This document shows positions 23,929 through 39,395 of a stretch of 64,000 nt of DNA, one piece after another. The position numbers were made by a program, and so were the translations under genes. Position 1 is the first letter of the stretch. Each line of letters opens with the position of its first letter. Source of the stretch: Neoarius graeffei (Eukaryota > Chordata > Actinopteri > Siluriformes > Ariidae); assembly GCF_027579695.1 (NCBI RefSeq), contig NC_083577.1:60724741-60788740 (forward strand). Direction: 5' to 3'. The notes below the pieces were generated by a model, which saw only the letters and a program-made list of their open reading frames with translations, searched no databases and was not told the DNA's origin.

Positions 23929-24660
23929 GCGTATAATAATAATAATAATAATAATAAGTTGAATTTATATAGCGCCTTTCAAGAAACCCAAAGACGCTTT
24001 ACAATTATAGACAAAGAAAATAAATAAATAAATAAATAAATAAAAATGATAAAATAATAAATAAATAAATAAAAAATAAAAAGTCCACCAAGTAGGGGTC
24101 AGGATGTAATTCCCGTGGTGTAGCAGCCACAGTCCCACCAAAAGGCGCATGAAAACGAGTCCCACATCTCCAGCACCGCCGCAGTGACGCCGTCAGCAAT
24201 ATCGCTCGAACACCACGCCATGGATCCACAAAGTGAGCAGAGAAGCTCCGCCATACAGAGCACTGGTGTGTCCCAAACCGCCTGCACAGCCGCCGCGACG
24301 CCACCGAGCAACATCGCTCGGAACATCACACCAAGCGTTAAAGCGCAGAGCACTGGACAACCACGAATGTAAAATGAGCAACGAGCTCACTGCAGTCCAC
24401 AGCTGGGAGCACAGGCATCACCCACAGCGAACCAAGGCCTGGAGGGAACCGACGCCCAAGACTGGGTCCGGAGCTACACCACCACCGGCGGACAAAACAT
24501 TCAAACAAACATCAAACTACACAAACGCACACAAAAAAAATAAATAAAATGAAAATAGAAAAAGAAAATAAAAATAAAATAAAAAAAAAAAGCTCTGGTG
24601 AGAAGTGGCAGCCAGAATGCGCACGACGTACTCTCAACTGGAAACGGAAAAAAATAATAA
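23929..24660. repeat. Composite repeat with LINE-like tail and GC-rich body
   Basis: A (ATA)n run (23935-23957) adjoins ATATAGCGCCTTTCAAG and AAAGACGCTTTACA, the sort of 3' end seen on fish L2-type LINEs. After A/T-rich simple sequence, 24100-24530 is GC-rich, with GCCGCGACGCCACC and related triplets, and then A-rich to 24595. Open frames on both strands overlap and look compositional. The family is unknown. Confidence 0.45.
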
Positions 24661-25051
24661 TGTAATGCCTTGCAAAAGTATTCATCCCCCCTGGGGTTTG
24701 TCCTGTGTTGTCGCATTACAAGCTGGAATTAAAATGGATTTTTTTGGGGGGTTAGCAACATTTGATTTACACAACATGCCTACCACTTTAAAGGTGCGAA
24801 TAGTTTTTTTTTTATTGTGACACAATAAGATGAAAAAACAGAAAATCTGGAGTGTGCATAAGTATTCACCCCTTTTCGTATGAAACCCCTAAATAAGAGC
24901 TGGTCAAACCAATTCACTTCATAAGTCACAATTAGTTGATTAAAATCCACCTGTGTGCAATCAAAGTGTCACGTGATCTGTCACATGATGTCTGTATAAA
25001 TCAACCTGTTCTGGAAGGACCCTGACTCTGCAACACTACTAAGCAAGCAAC

Positions 25052-26748
25052 ATGAGAACCAAGGAGCCTCCAAACAGGTCATAGACAAAGTTGTGGAGAA
25101 GTATGGATCAGGGTTGGGTCATAAAAAATATCCCAAACTTTGAATATCCCAGCGAGCACCATTAAACCCATTATAGCAAAATGGAAAGAATATGTCACCA
25201 CTACAAACCTGACAAGAGAAGGCCGCCCATCAAAACTCACAGACCGGGCAAGGAGGGCATTAATCAGAGATGCAACAAAGACACTAATGATAATACTGAA
25301 GGAGCTGCAAAGATCCACAGTGGAGATGGGAGTATCTGTCCATAGGACCACTTTAAGCCATACAATCCACAGAGTGGAGCTTCATGGAAAAGTGGCCAGA
25401 AAAAAGTAATTGCTTAAAAAATCACATTTGGAGTTTGCCCAACAGCATGTGGCAGACTCCCCAAACACATGGAAGAAGATTCTCTGGTCAAAAGAGACAA
25501 AAATTGAACTTTTTGGCCATCATGGGAAATGCCACATGTGGCGCAAACCCAATACCCTGAGAACACCATCCCTACAATGAAACATGGTGGTGGCAGCATC
25601 ATGCTGTGGGGATGTTTTTCATCTGCAGGGACAGAAAAGCTGGTCAGGATTGAAGGAAAAATGGATAGCACTAAATACAGGGCAATTCTGGAGGAAAACC
25701 TGTTTGAGTCAGCCAGAGGTTTGAGACTGGGACAAAGGTACACGGTCTAGCAGGACAATGACCCTAAGGCTACGTTTACATTAGACCGTATCTGTCTCGT
25801 TTTCTTCACGGATGCACTGTCCGTTTACATTAAACCGCCTGGAAACGCCGGGAAACGGGAATCCGCCAGCGTCCACGTATTCAATCCAGATCGTGTCAGC
25901 TCCGGTGCTGTGTAAACATTCAGAATACGCGGATACGCTGTGCTGAGCTCTAGCTGGCGTCGTCATTGGACAACGTCACTGTGATATCCACCTTCCTGAT
26001 TCGCTGGCGTTGGTCATGTGACGTGACTGCTGAAAAACGGCGCGGACTTCCGCCTTGTATCACCTTTCATTAAAGAGTATAAAAGTATGAAAATACTGCA
26101 AATACTGATGCAAATACTGCCTATTGTGTAGTTATGATTGTCTTTAGGCTTGCCATCCTTCCACTTGCAAGTGGTAAGTGATATGCGCTGGGATCACACA
26201 CACAGCGGCTCAGTCCCGAATCACAGCTTGTTCACTTCACTCGCGTGCTCTGTGAGCTGCGCAGGGCCGGAGTGCGCACCCTCCAGAGGGCACTCGCTGT
26301 TCAGGGCGGAGTGATTTGGAGCGCAGGATGCCTGCTGAGCCGAGCGTATCCGTGTATTGGTATTGCTGTGTGCACGCAAATCGTGTATTGGTGTTGCTGT
26401 GTGCACACTAATCGTTTTAAAAACGTTAATCTGATGATCCGCTGATACGGTCTAATGTAAACATGGGCTAAACATACTGCTAAAGCTACACTGGAGTGGT
26501 TTAAAGGGAAGCATTTAAATGTCTTGGAATGGCCTAATCAAAGCTCAGACCTCAATACAATTGAGAATCTGTGGCATAACTTGAAGATTGCTGTACATCA
26601 ACACAACCCATCTAACTTGAAGGAGTTGGAGCAGTTTTGCCTTGAGGAATGGACAAAAATCCCAGTGGCTAGATGTGCTAAGCTAATAGAGACATACCCC
26701 AAGAGACTTGCAGCTGTAATTGTAGCAAAAGGTGGCTCTACAAAGTAT
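25052..26748 (+). pseudogene. Tc1 transposase pseudogene, split by insertion
   Basis: It starts MRTKEPPN with an early stop. GRPSKLTDRARRALIRDATK follows, and then a stop after VARKK. The first catalytic position reads [12 protein letters not shown], where the family has Asp, so it is catalytically dead. [19 protein letters not shown], then a stop just before QDNDPK, then 701 bp of Harbinger-like DNA, then HTAKATLEWFKGKHLN in the continued gene, NTIENLWHNLK with the catalytic Glu, and AKGGSTKY-stop. Confidence 0.88.
25768..26468. mobile_element. PIF/Harbinger-like non-autonomous element, copy 2
   Basis: 701 bp with TSD TAA (25765-25767, 26469-26471), in opposite orientation to copies 1 and 3. 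Removing the element and one TAA restores the usual Tc1 sequence GACCCTAAACATACTGC, so the 3-bp duplication is certain here. Confidence 0.93.
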
Positions 26749-26974
26749 TGACTTTGGGGGGGGTGAATACCTATGCACAGTCCAGATTTCTATTTTTTCA
26801 TCTTAATTATTGTTTGTGTCACAATAAAACATCAATGTTCACCTTTAAAGTGGTAAGCATGTTGTGTAAATTAAATGGTGCTAAGTGCCCAAAAATCCAT
26901 TTTAATTCCAGCTTGTAATGCAACAAAACAGGACAAACACCAAGGGGGATGAATACTTTTGCAAGGCACTGTAC

Positions 26975-27105
26975 ATCATACCCAGAGTAGCCTGGGGAGC
27001 AGTTAGGGGTTAGGTGCCATGCTGAAGGGCACTTCAGCCATTCTTGCTGGTCCAAGAAATCGAACAGGCAACCTTTTAGCCCCAAAACTGCCATGGCTTC
27101 CCTAT
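26975..27105. repeat. Fragment of a common fish interspersed repeat
   Basis: GCAGTTAGGGGTTAGGTGCC through GCAACCTTTTAGCC resembles a repeat often seen in fish genomes, possibly a SINE tail. It is short and has no clear ends. Confidence 0.4.
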
Positions 27106-30100
27106 GGACAATTTATTTTTTAATAAATGAAAATTTGTTAGTGTTGCCAAACTGCTGTGGTACAGACCAATAAAACACTTCAGGACATGCTGTTATTGGA
27201 AATAATATTTGACTTTCTTAATATCATCTACACAGCCTAACATTCACTGATATACGGGTAAGCTTCAATAAAGTTGACTAATGTTAGGAACTGGCTTAAA
27301 AATCTCACACAGTGAATAACTAACTGAAGAATTAATTATATTACATGCCCCACCAGTCATACAGTTGAGCTATTGTGTTTACATTCAGCATTTACAAGAG
27401 CTATTAATTTAATGACTATTAAAAAACCAATCCCATTATGTCAAAAACTATGGGCATATAATTTAATCGTTCACTCATCAACCACTTTATCCTCTGGTCA
27501 GGGCTGCAGTGTGTATAAGCCTATAATGTTTATTTTAAATGAAAACGTGTAATAAAATGTTTAACAATATCAAACATCATCTGAACAATTGTGATTAATA
27601 CTTCATTTTAATTTAGAGCAAAGTAGTTGTGATTATAGTCATTACTGTGTAGCCCTGAGTATGTGGTACACTGCTGCATTTAAATGTATTAATTTAGTGG
27701 ATGTTTTTATGCAAAACCACTTCCAAAGAAGAAAGGTGGTTATGGGCCTTCCTCAAGGACCTAGAATTATAACCAGTGAGTCACCACTACCACACTTCCT
27801 ATTTAAAAAAAAAATTGCCTTTAAGGATATCCTGCACATATGAAAGATACAGTAAATTCAATTCCCTATGTTGTGGTGTACGGAGTTATAATGCCAGACG
27901 TGCACAGGGTGGGGACACAGCTGGTCAAATCAGCACTGGGATATGGTGTTGGCGTTGAGGACCTGGGGCAATCATGGTTAGGGGTGGTGAGAGGGCTCAG
28001 GGTTGGGTCCAAGTGCAAGCACTGCCAGTGGGGCCTGGTGGGGGAGGTTAGTACTGGGATATAGTGTTGGTGGTGGGAAACAAAGTTCAGCTGGGTCAGA
28101 GCCCTTGGGAAGAAGCTGGTTGTGCACAAACCTGTACACTGGCCAGATGGTAAAGCAGTAAAGAGACACAGGCAGGTGGGGTGCATACTGATGCTGATTT
28201 CAGGATGTTTTAAAAGTCCTGAAAGGCTGGCAATTGGGATACAGTGATACTTCATAATACATTTCATTTAACAACTTCAATTCAATTGCACAGTTAAGAG
28301 AAGAAAAGTCTGGTGTGGTATTAATGGTACAAGTGTAGTAACATGATGTTATCGTGACTCATGGACAAGTCATGTATTCCAAGTAAGGAATTAATCAATC
28401 CCATGTTTAGTCTACCATCCTGCAAGCAAGGAACACTAGATAATGCTTATATTTAGTAGTTTCCAAAGAGACAAATTCTACAAAACAGACTCCGACTGCC
28501 CTGAAATCTTCCGCAGTATTGAAGTTAGAGAGTCATTGTTTAGTCTTTATAAAAACAACCTGAGTATATGAACAGGGGTATAGGAACCCAGAAAGACACA
28601 CAGACATTGTCCTTATTATTTTTCCATTGTGGCGGTCATGACTACAGAATGAGCACCATCATCATAGGTCATTTCATATGAGAATTAACCACTGAATGGG
28701 GAGAAGAGGAAGTGTCATTTTGTTTACTGGTTTGCTGACCCATGGGAACAGTAGAAGAGAAGAATATGGGAAAAAGAAGGAGGAACTCAAGTCTGCTTCT
28801 CCAGAATAACCGTCATCTTCACAGGCCATTTCATAAGGCTATACCATCAATCATAGTAGAGCGCAGGACCTTCCCTCTGCACTTCTGAACTGTATTATGC
28901 TTACGCCACTGACATCTGATCCCAGAAATAATACTCATCATACTGGATGTGGACATGAAACAACATTATACTAGAAACTACTGGATTCCAGTCTGCAACA
29001 CAAATGGAAAGAAGGTAAGTGTTCAGGCCATTATTTGTAATCATTGATAGAAAATATTTTTATTATACTATACTGTAAAAACATGTCCTTTTAAATGCAA
29101 AATAAACTGCAGTTCTGCATATAAAATAGCAACCCCCTTAAACAAGGTTTAATGCAAAACAGAGGAAAGACAGGACGTGACCAATAAAGCACTTCAGCTG
29201 AAGATAAAAGGTTCAGGTCGAATAAGGAAGCTTTAGTAGTGTACGAGGAGTGACGCTTTTGCGTTGCCCCTTTGTATGCCAAGATTATTGTGCTCTCTCA
29301 CACACACAGTAATGGGAAAGACAGTCTTGACCCTGGCAGACTGAACACAAAGGCTTATGGGAGTCTCTTTTTACATGGTCCAATTATATTTCCATGACAC
29401 AGGGTTAAATTTGGTGCTTCATGGGAGAACATCCACTCTCATTTAAGTGAACACAAAATCAAGAAGCAACTCGTTGACTAAGCTATTGGAGGATGGGGAA
29501 CAACCTGAGCCATTTCACTGCAGAGGACTGGAGAACAAGAAGTGCTTTGAGGGGTTTTGATGAGACCTGGAGCGGTTTGAGTGAGCCTACAGACTTCAGG
29601 GGTTAACCTCCCCTTCAGCCAAGCAAAATACTCCAAGAAGCATGCAATTACAGCTTCAGTCAAAGGGCATGCGCAATTTCCAGGCCTATTTACACAGTCG
29701 TGAAGGGCCTCCCTTCAACCTCCCACCTTACCCCGCCTGCCACAGAATGATCGGAGATAGCATGATTGAGGTGGTTTCTGCTGTATTAAAAAAAAAGAAA
29801 AAGGTTTTCTTCAAAATTGTGTTTGACAGGTTATAAGGCTTTAAACTTTTGACAGGTTATAAGGCTTTAAACATACTCCTTAATATGTGAAAGCATGGAC
29901 AGATGATGTCATTCAGAATGCATTAAAAAGTTATCAAGATGTAAGAAATAAGTTATATACAGACTGGTGTAGAGGTTCTAGCTCCACCCTGGAAGTGCTA
30001 TGTAGTGGAGGCCTTCCAGATCCGTAAAGCTGCACAGCTGCTGGCCAGCACCAGGATCCAAAGACCCTCTGTGCTTCCTCCTCTCACAGAGACGACAGCC

Positions 30101-30253
30101 TGGCCAGGGGGCACAACACTCTAATAATAACAACATTCAGCATGCAGAAACCAGGTCACTCCTGCCCTCCTTTGACCTCCCATCACAGCGCTGATGTCTG
30201 GACAAGAGCCAGTGCACAGACCCAACAAGGGAACGCATATTTTCATGTGTGTG

Positions 30254-30310
<57 letters not shown>

Positions 30311-30709
30311 ACTTCCTGCAGATCTTATAGATTACTTTGTTTATTCACCTTAAAGCATATTTTGTAACTTCTATTAATTGTTCAGCAACTACATTAACAC
30401 TAATGGGAAAGGCATGTAGTTACAAGACCGAGGAATTTAAATCCAGACCCACCAACAAGCTCTGGGAGTTTAACAGGTTAAAGAGCTGCTTACATTTCCT
30501 CATTCAATGATTGCAGGTTTTCCTATGTAAACAAAAGTGTGAGCCAAAAACGTAATATAGCAAGTGCCTGAGTAAATACAGTAAAACCTGCACTAAGCCA
30601 CAAGATCAGAGGATGAACCGGTGTTCTATTGGCTTAAGCCAACTTGCCTGTGGCCAGGAATCCTCAGTCCCACTGATTTGCTCTCCTGCGCTGATTACAC
30701 CTTCACTAT
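27106..30709. other. Repeat-poor non-coding stretch
   Basis: About 3.6 kb with no recognised gene or transposon ends. It includes a 26-bp tandem duplication at 29823-29872 (TTGACAGGTTATAAGGCTTT type) and (GA)n at 30258-30307. Open frames at 27866-28267 (minus) and others show no domain. Confidence 0.4.
30258..30307. repeat. (GA)n microsatellite
   Basis: About 25 GA units. A similar array lies at 36958-37003. Frames through them encode Arg-Glu or Ser-Leu repeats and are not genes. Confidence 0.97.
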
Positions 30710-31135
30710 ACAGCCAAATGTATGCGGACATCTGACCATCACACTCACATGTGGTTCTTCCTCAAACTGTTCCCACAGTGTTGGAAGTACACAACTGTAT
30801 TGAATGTCTTTGTATTAAAACTGCGGCTTTACAATTTCCTTCCGCTGGAAACCACTGGGTCCAAACTTGTTCCAGCAAGAAAGTGCTCCTGTGCACAAAG
30901 CGAGGTCCGTGAAGACATGGTTCGTCATGGTTGGAGTAGGAGAACTCTAGTGTCCTGCACAGAGCCCTGACCTCAACCCAGCTGAACAACTTTGAAAAGA
31001 ACTGGAACACCATGTGCCAAAATCCAGTGGAAAGCCTTCCCAGAACAGTGGAGGTTATTATAACAGCAAAGGAGGGTTAAATTTGGAATGGGATGTTCAC
31101 CAAAACACATAGGGTGTGATGGTCACGTGTCCTGC
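30710..31135 (+). mobile_element. Tc1-like transposon relic (internally deleted)
   Basis: It begins CAGCCAAATGTATGCGGACA after TA and ends near GTGTGATGGTCACGTGTCC. Internal pieces match the 3' half of a Tc1-type transposase gene: the CTGTGCACAAAGCGAGGTCC block (APVHKA-like), CAGAGCCCTGACCTCAACCC (SPDLNP) and TTCCCAGAACAGTGGAGG (LPRRVE-like). The middle is deleted. It cannot encode a protein. Confidence 0.75.
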
Positions 31136-34971
<3,836 letters not shown>

Positions 34972-35760
34972 TGAATAATACGCTACAAGACGAATAAATG
35001 AAGCGGTAAATATTATAAGCATTAAATGTAATAGTATTTGCAGATATTTGGTTTCTTGGGAGTCTTGTATTAAGAATTTTACAACACAAAAACCATTTTC
35101 ACAGGCCACTTTAATTTTGCTCTATGAACCATGAACACAAATAAGCCTCTAAACACACAAATGTTTTTAAAAAGAATTAAATTTGGTATTTTTGTGACCT
35201 GATCAAATGTGTACGTTAAATATAGGTGACTTTATTACAGAGTTAGTAACAAACACTAAATAAGTAAGGATACGAAATGTTTAAATTGTATAATAAGGTA
35301 TGAATATGATGGTGCAGTCTCACCTAAATGAGCATTTATTTCTTTCAACCTATTTGTCCTGATATTAAAAAAATACTACAGCAGTTTTTAGAGATTAGCG
35401 GAGCACAAATCTGAAAAGAAAAAGTCAAACAGTTTGGCTACACAGTCAGTCAGTCAATTTTTCTAACTCAACTTTTTGGGGTTTGCATTTTTTGGTCCAA
35501 AAACAAGTACAAGCTGATTCTGAATAAATCAGACTCGGTTGGTAATTGACCAATCGAAGGATATATGGGAGCTCAAGTTCTTCTCATTTTTTTTTCAACA
35601 TTTTCCCCCAAAATTTCAACTTATGAAATTAATTTCATTAGTATGAAACATTACCACAAATGTGCTGATTGGACAATAAGTGGCACAAAGTGGCCAATGA
35701 CCAAATGTTAACTATTTTTGTCAAACATAATTTTAAGCCTTTAGGCAAAACTGGATGAAT
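34972..35760. repeat. Duplicated block, copy 1 (main part)
   Basis: Direct-orientation match to 43451-44790: shared stretches include GCAGATATTTGGTTTCTT, GGTGCAGTCTCACCT, AGAGATTAGCGGAGCACAAA and TTCTGAATAAA. Copy 1 lacks the MITE and SINE present in copy 2, so it records their empty sites (AAATAAGTAAGGATA; AGCTCAAGTTCTTCTC). Divergence is substantial, so the duplication is old. Confidence 0.85.
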
Positions 35761-35790
35761 GGGTTTCTTAGGTGGAAAAGAACATTTATT

Positions 35791-36953
35791 CCTAAATGAA
35801 AATAGCAGAATAATGAATCTAACTTTAACTAATTTCAAGTAACATACAATGGGAAACGTTATTACACATTCCAGAAGTAAAAAGAAGCAGGAGGTTGCAA
35901 AAGTTTGAATAAAAACCTGCTAGAAATAATCTTTTTCTACTCTCTCAGGCATACTGTTTATCACCACTTGCAAGGTGTTCATATCTCAACAGTAATTTGA
36001 ATGGAGTAAAACACCTGGATTAAGTAAAGTGAAATGTGTTTACACATTGTGAAGCATTATCACCAGTCCCCAGAGAGGTCCTTTTCTACTGTCAACACAT
36101 TCACACTCTTCATACCTCCCTGCTCAAGTTTACTAGGCCACACTATCACTCCACCTGATCTAACCCCTTTTCTCCCTCCCGAACTCTGGATCAGTCTCCC
36201 GCAATTAAAAGATGTCAAACGTGGTTTCTTTTTACGGTGTTTAGGTTCGGCTTGTCAGCACATTAAACGGTATCTAAAGGAGGCCTCATTTAAGAGAGAA
36301 AAGGAAAGGTCTGGTTAAGTGAGCATGAGGAGGATCAGCTATGTGATAGAGCAGAAAGTGGACAATGCTTTGGGAATCTGATCAGAAGCAGTGCGGGGGG
36401 GGGGGGGGGGGGGGAAGGGGGGGTGTTGGTGGGGAGCACGGCCTCACTGTCTCTCCCATCCTCCTGGGAATTCTCTAAGACACCGAGATTCCAGGAGAGC
36501 TGTATCGGGTTCGTGGCTTTCCGAACTATGGTTGGGACGCGTTCCAAGAGGTGCCTCTGTCTCAAGGCAGAGCTACAGAGGCGCCAGCAGGTAACGAGAG
36601 GCGGAGGATTGCCGAGTTTGACGAGTGAAACCAGAGATTTAAAGTTCCAGACTTGAAGCTTCCAGCCACATTCATCATGACAGAGATGAGAGGCAAAACT
36701 GTTCCTGTCTGGCAGCAGTACAGTATATTCTTCTCCAACAGTATAAAACCTAATCAATGTAGGCAAAACACTACACCCATGCTCACAGTGCCAAACCACA
36801 ACATAACTCATGTGTAACACATACAAACTACAAGTATAAAATCAAACCTTACTAACTTTAGGAATCCTGCCAAAGCTATGACTTTGAAACCAAATTGAGA
36901 CTATAGTTTCATTTAAAACCAAGGTTTACAAAAGGCAAACTGGATCTGCTAAA

Positions 36954-37006
<53 letters not shown>

Positions 37007-38340
37007 AATAACAAGATGCTGACAGGTCCTTGTGCATGGATGTTATCATAGAGTTGTAAGTATTTAGAATACATAAATGCACCACAGATAAGAGGATCAT
37101 TTACAGTTGTCCCGACTCTGACACTGGAACAGAGGCTAAATCTCCTGCCAATCAGAAAGGAAATAAATACACAGAAGACTTTGTAACTTAACCTCTGGCA
37201 TTTCTACAAAGTTCAGACTTAACATGATGGACAGATGGCAGAGACCACTGTTCTTTCAGAAAGAAAAAGGAAAGGCCCTGAGGCCAGACTCTGATAAGTA
37301 TCGAGCAGGTCCAGTTATGCCACACTGTGCTCCTCCACTTCACTCAATCTTAGGAGCTTCACTGTCAGCGTGATTGTAGTAAGCAAGAACCCGACAACAG
37401 AGGACCAGCAATATTACAGTTTACGCAGCCCTCTGAATGAGTCCTCCCCAAAACATGGTTATTTTCCATCCCTCACTCACAGCTGCTTTATAATATTTCA
37501 GCTGTTAAAAAAAAAGATATACAAAAAGTACAGGTGTGTTGAGTAAAGATTCTCAGAGTGTACAAAAACCCAAAGCAAAATTTAACACAGATGGTTTGTT
37601 TTCTTCAGCTTGGTCTTCACACACCTCATTCTGTTGATAAGGGAGAACGTAATAAGAGAAAAATAGTCATTCACTAATTTATGCAGCGGGATTGCAACAC
37701 TGGTCTATTCCAGTGAATCTCCACTACAATGAGTTTCATCAGGAAATCTGCATGGGTTCCAATATGAATAAGAACACAAGAGATATCGTTATGTAATTCA
37801 CAACACTGTAAAAGCAAAAATATATACACACACCTGCTTATGTAAAATGGAGAAGTAAAATTAAAACTGCAGCAAAGCTCAGTCTGCAGCCACCAAGATC
37901 CAAGCAGTACCTCGAGATGCTTGAGAGCATTTACTTATTACCTGAAGGGGAGGAACGAATGAAAATTAATCCAGTGCTTAAATTTTTTTTTTTTAAAGTG
38001 CAGCAGATGGTTATTCATCAGCATGATCTGCATAAGTGGCAGCACAATGGGTAAGAGGTTTTAAATTGATAGGCATAACCATCATTAGGGAAACAATACC
38101 ACGCACAATCAGTTATAAAATTAGGTGGAGATTATGCCATAAATTGATTTGGCTTAACATGCCATGTGGAATAAATGACTTGGGTTCATGATCATTTAAG
38201 AGGAAAGATGAAATACAGGCTATACGCTCATTAAGGTAATGTAAATACTGCATTTATACCTTTATCTGCTATAATAATATACAAAACTTTATGAAGCAAG
38301 GAGACACTCAAACACCACAATGATCTAGTTGTGCAAAACG
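35791..38340. other. Repeat-poor non-coding stretch
   Basis: Absent between the two matched parts of the 43-45 kb copy. It contains a G run at 36395-36413 and (GA)n at 36958-37003. The longest non-transposon frame of the window, 36335-36826 on the minus strand (163 codons), is proline-rich at its end because of the G run and has no recognisable domain. On the plus strand an ATG at 36529 with good context leads to CAGCAG|GTAACG at 36593, a possible exon, unsupported otherwise. Confidence 0.35.
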
Positions 38341-38368
38341 CACAAGTTAATTTAGAGCTACTCGAAAT

Positions 38369-39050
38369 TAAAGGAGAACTGAAGGCAAATTTTTCATCAT
38401 CAAAATTCTATTTCTCTCATTTTATTAAATATAGGAATGCATTTCTGACAGCTAGTCACTGCTATAGCAAGTTATGAGTGTGTTTGAAATATGCTATGCA
38501 ATATATCAGTCCATATGTCAAAGCAATGGCCATAAACGAGATTCGTTGAGACCCGTGCGAGACATCATAGGACGGAAGTAAAACGTACAGCGGAAATCAA
38601 AGTGACCAACATCTGCCAACGCTGTCAAAAGACGTGCGCGCCATCTTTTGAATGCTGATGTAATCAAGCTGGAAGTTTTGTTTGTTTTGATAGCAATCAG
38701 GAAAGTTTGAAAAAAGTAGGCAGTAATCGTCATTTAAACTCGTTTTTGTGCAACATTTCGTTTGGAAAACAGTTTTCAAAATGGCGGCACTGACACCTGG
38801 CCGACGCGTCATGTTTTGAAGTCTCGCACAAGTCTCATGAAGATCGCGCGGATAAATGACGCCTGCCGTGGACCAAACGAACTAAATTCAACATGGCTAA
38901 AAACCAAATAGGCTGATAAGTATAATATTTAATTGCAATTAGTTGCCAATACGAGTCACGATATAAGGTTACTAAAACCGAAAACATAATTGAATAACAC
39001 GTTAATTAAGAAATAAAGCAAGTTTAAAAATGACTTCAGTTCTCCTTTAA
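38369..39050. mobile_element. MITE with TTAAAGGAGAACTGAAG termini
   Basis: The left end TTAAAGGAGAACTGAAG is inverted at the right (CTTCAGTTCTCCTTTAA). The ~680-bp interior is non-coding, with CpG-containing sequence at 38570-38880. The duplicate region at 44836-44860 reads TCTAAATTAAAAACAGAAG with no insertion, so this copy inserted after the duplication. Confidence 0.82.
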
Positions 39051-39395
39051 AAACAGAAGTAGTTACGACCATCAATATCAGAATAAAACCACTAACCTTG
39101 AATATTAGTTCTTATTCTATCCACATTCACTGGATATGAGCAATCGCATGCTCTGATTGGCTACTCTACTACTAGGCTATCAGCTCGTATACCATGAGCA
39201 GAGAAAAACAAAATGACGGAGCGTGTTGGTGAACCGGCCGAGGACAAAATAAAAACTCTACTCGAAAACAAAACCCAAAAAAACCCAATAAAAAGCAAAA
39301 AAAAAAATGGAACAAAAAGTATTTGATGGTACGAACGTATCTTTTTTTTTTTTATTTTCCAAGAATTATCATTGAATTTTTCACAAATTGCTACT

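Larger units (their letters stand above)
24665..26970 (+). mobile_element. Tc1-like transposon, inactivated, with nested Harbinger-like element
   Basis: Termini: the left starts at TGCCTTGCAAAAGTATTCAT (24666) and the right ends ATACTTTTGCAAGGCACTG before TA (26971-26972). The left terminus has lost about three outer bases relative to the right. Transposase fragments read forward at 25140-25409, 25529-25750 and 26524-26751. A Harbinger-like element at 25768-26468 splits the gene straight after the DNDP motif. Confidence 0.9.

Noticed and set aside
24005..24547. Overlapping frames on both strands in the GC-rich block
   Set aside because: Up to six frames overlap in the same 400 bp, which reflects GC-rich, stop-poor composition. 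The flanks look like a LINE-type tail and A-rich ends, so it is treated as repeat.
27866..28267. 133-codon minus-strand frame
   Set aside because: Overlapping frames on the plus strand (27776-28064) are equally long. The sequence is TGGG-rich and the peptide compositionally odd, which suggests chance.
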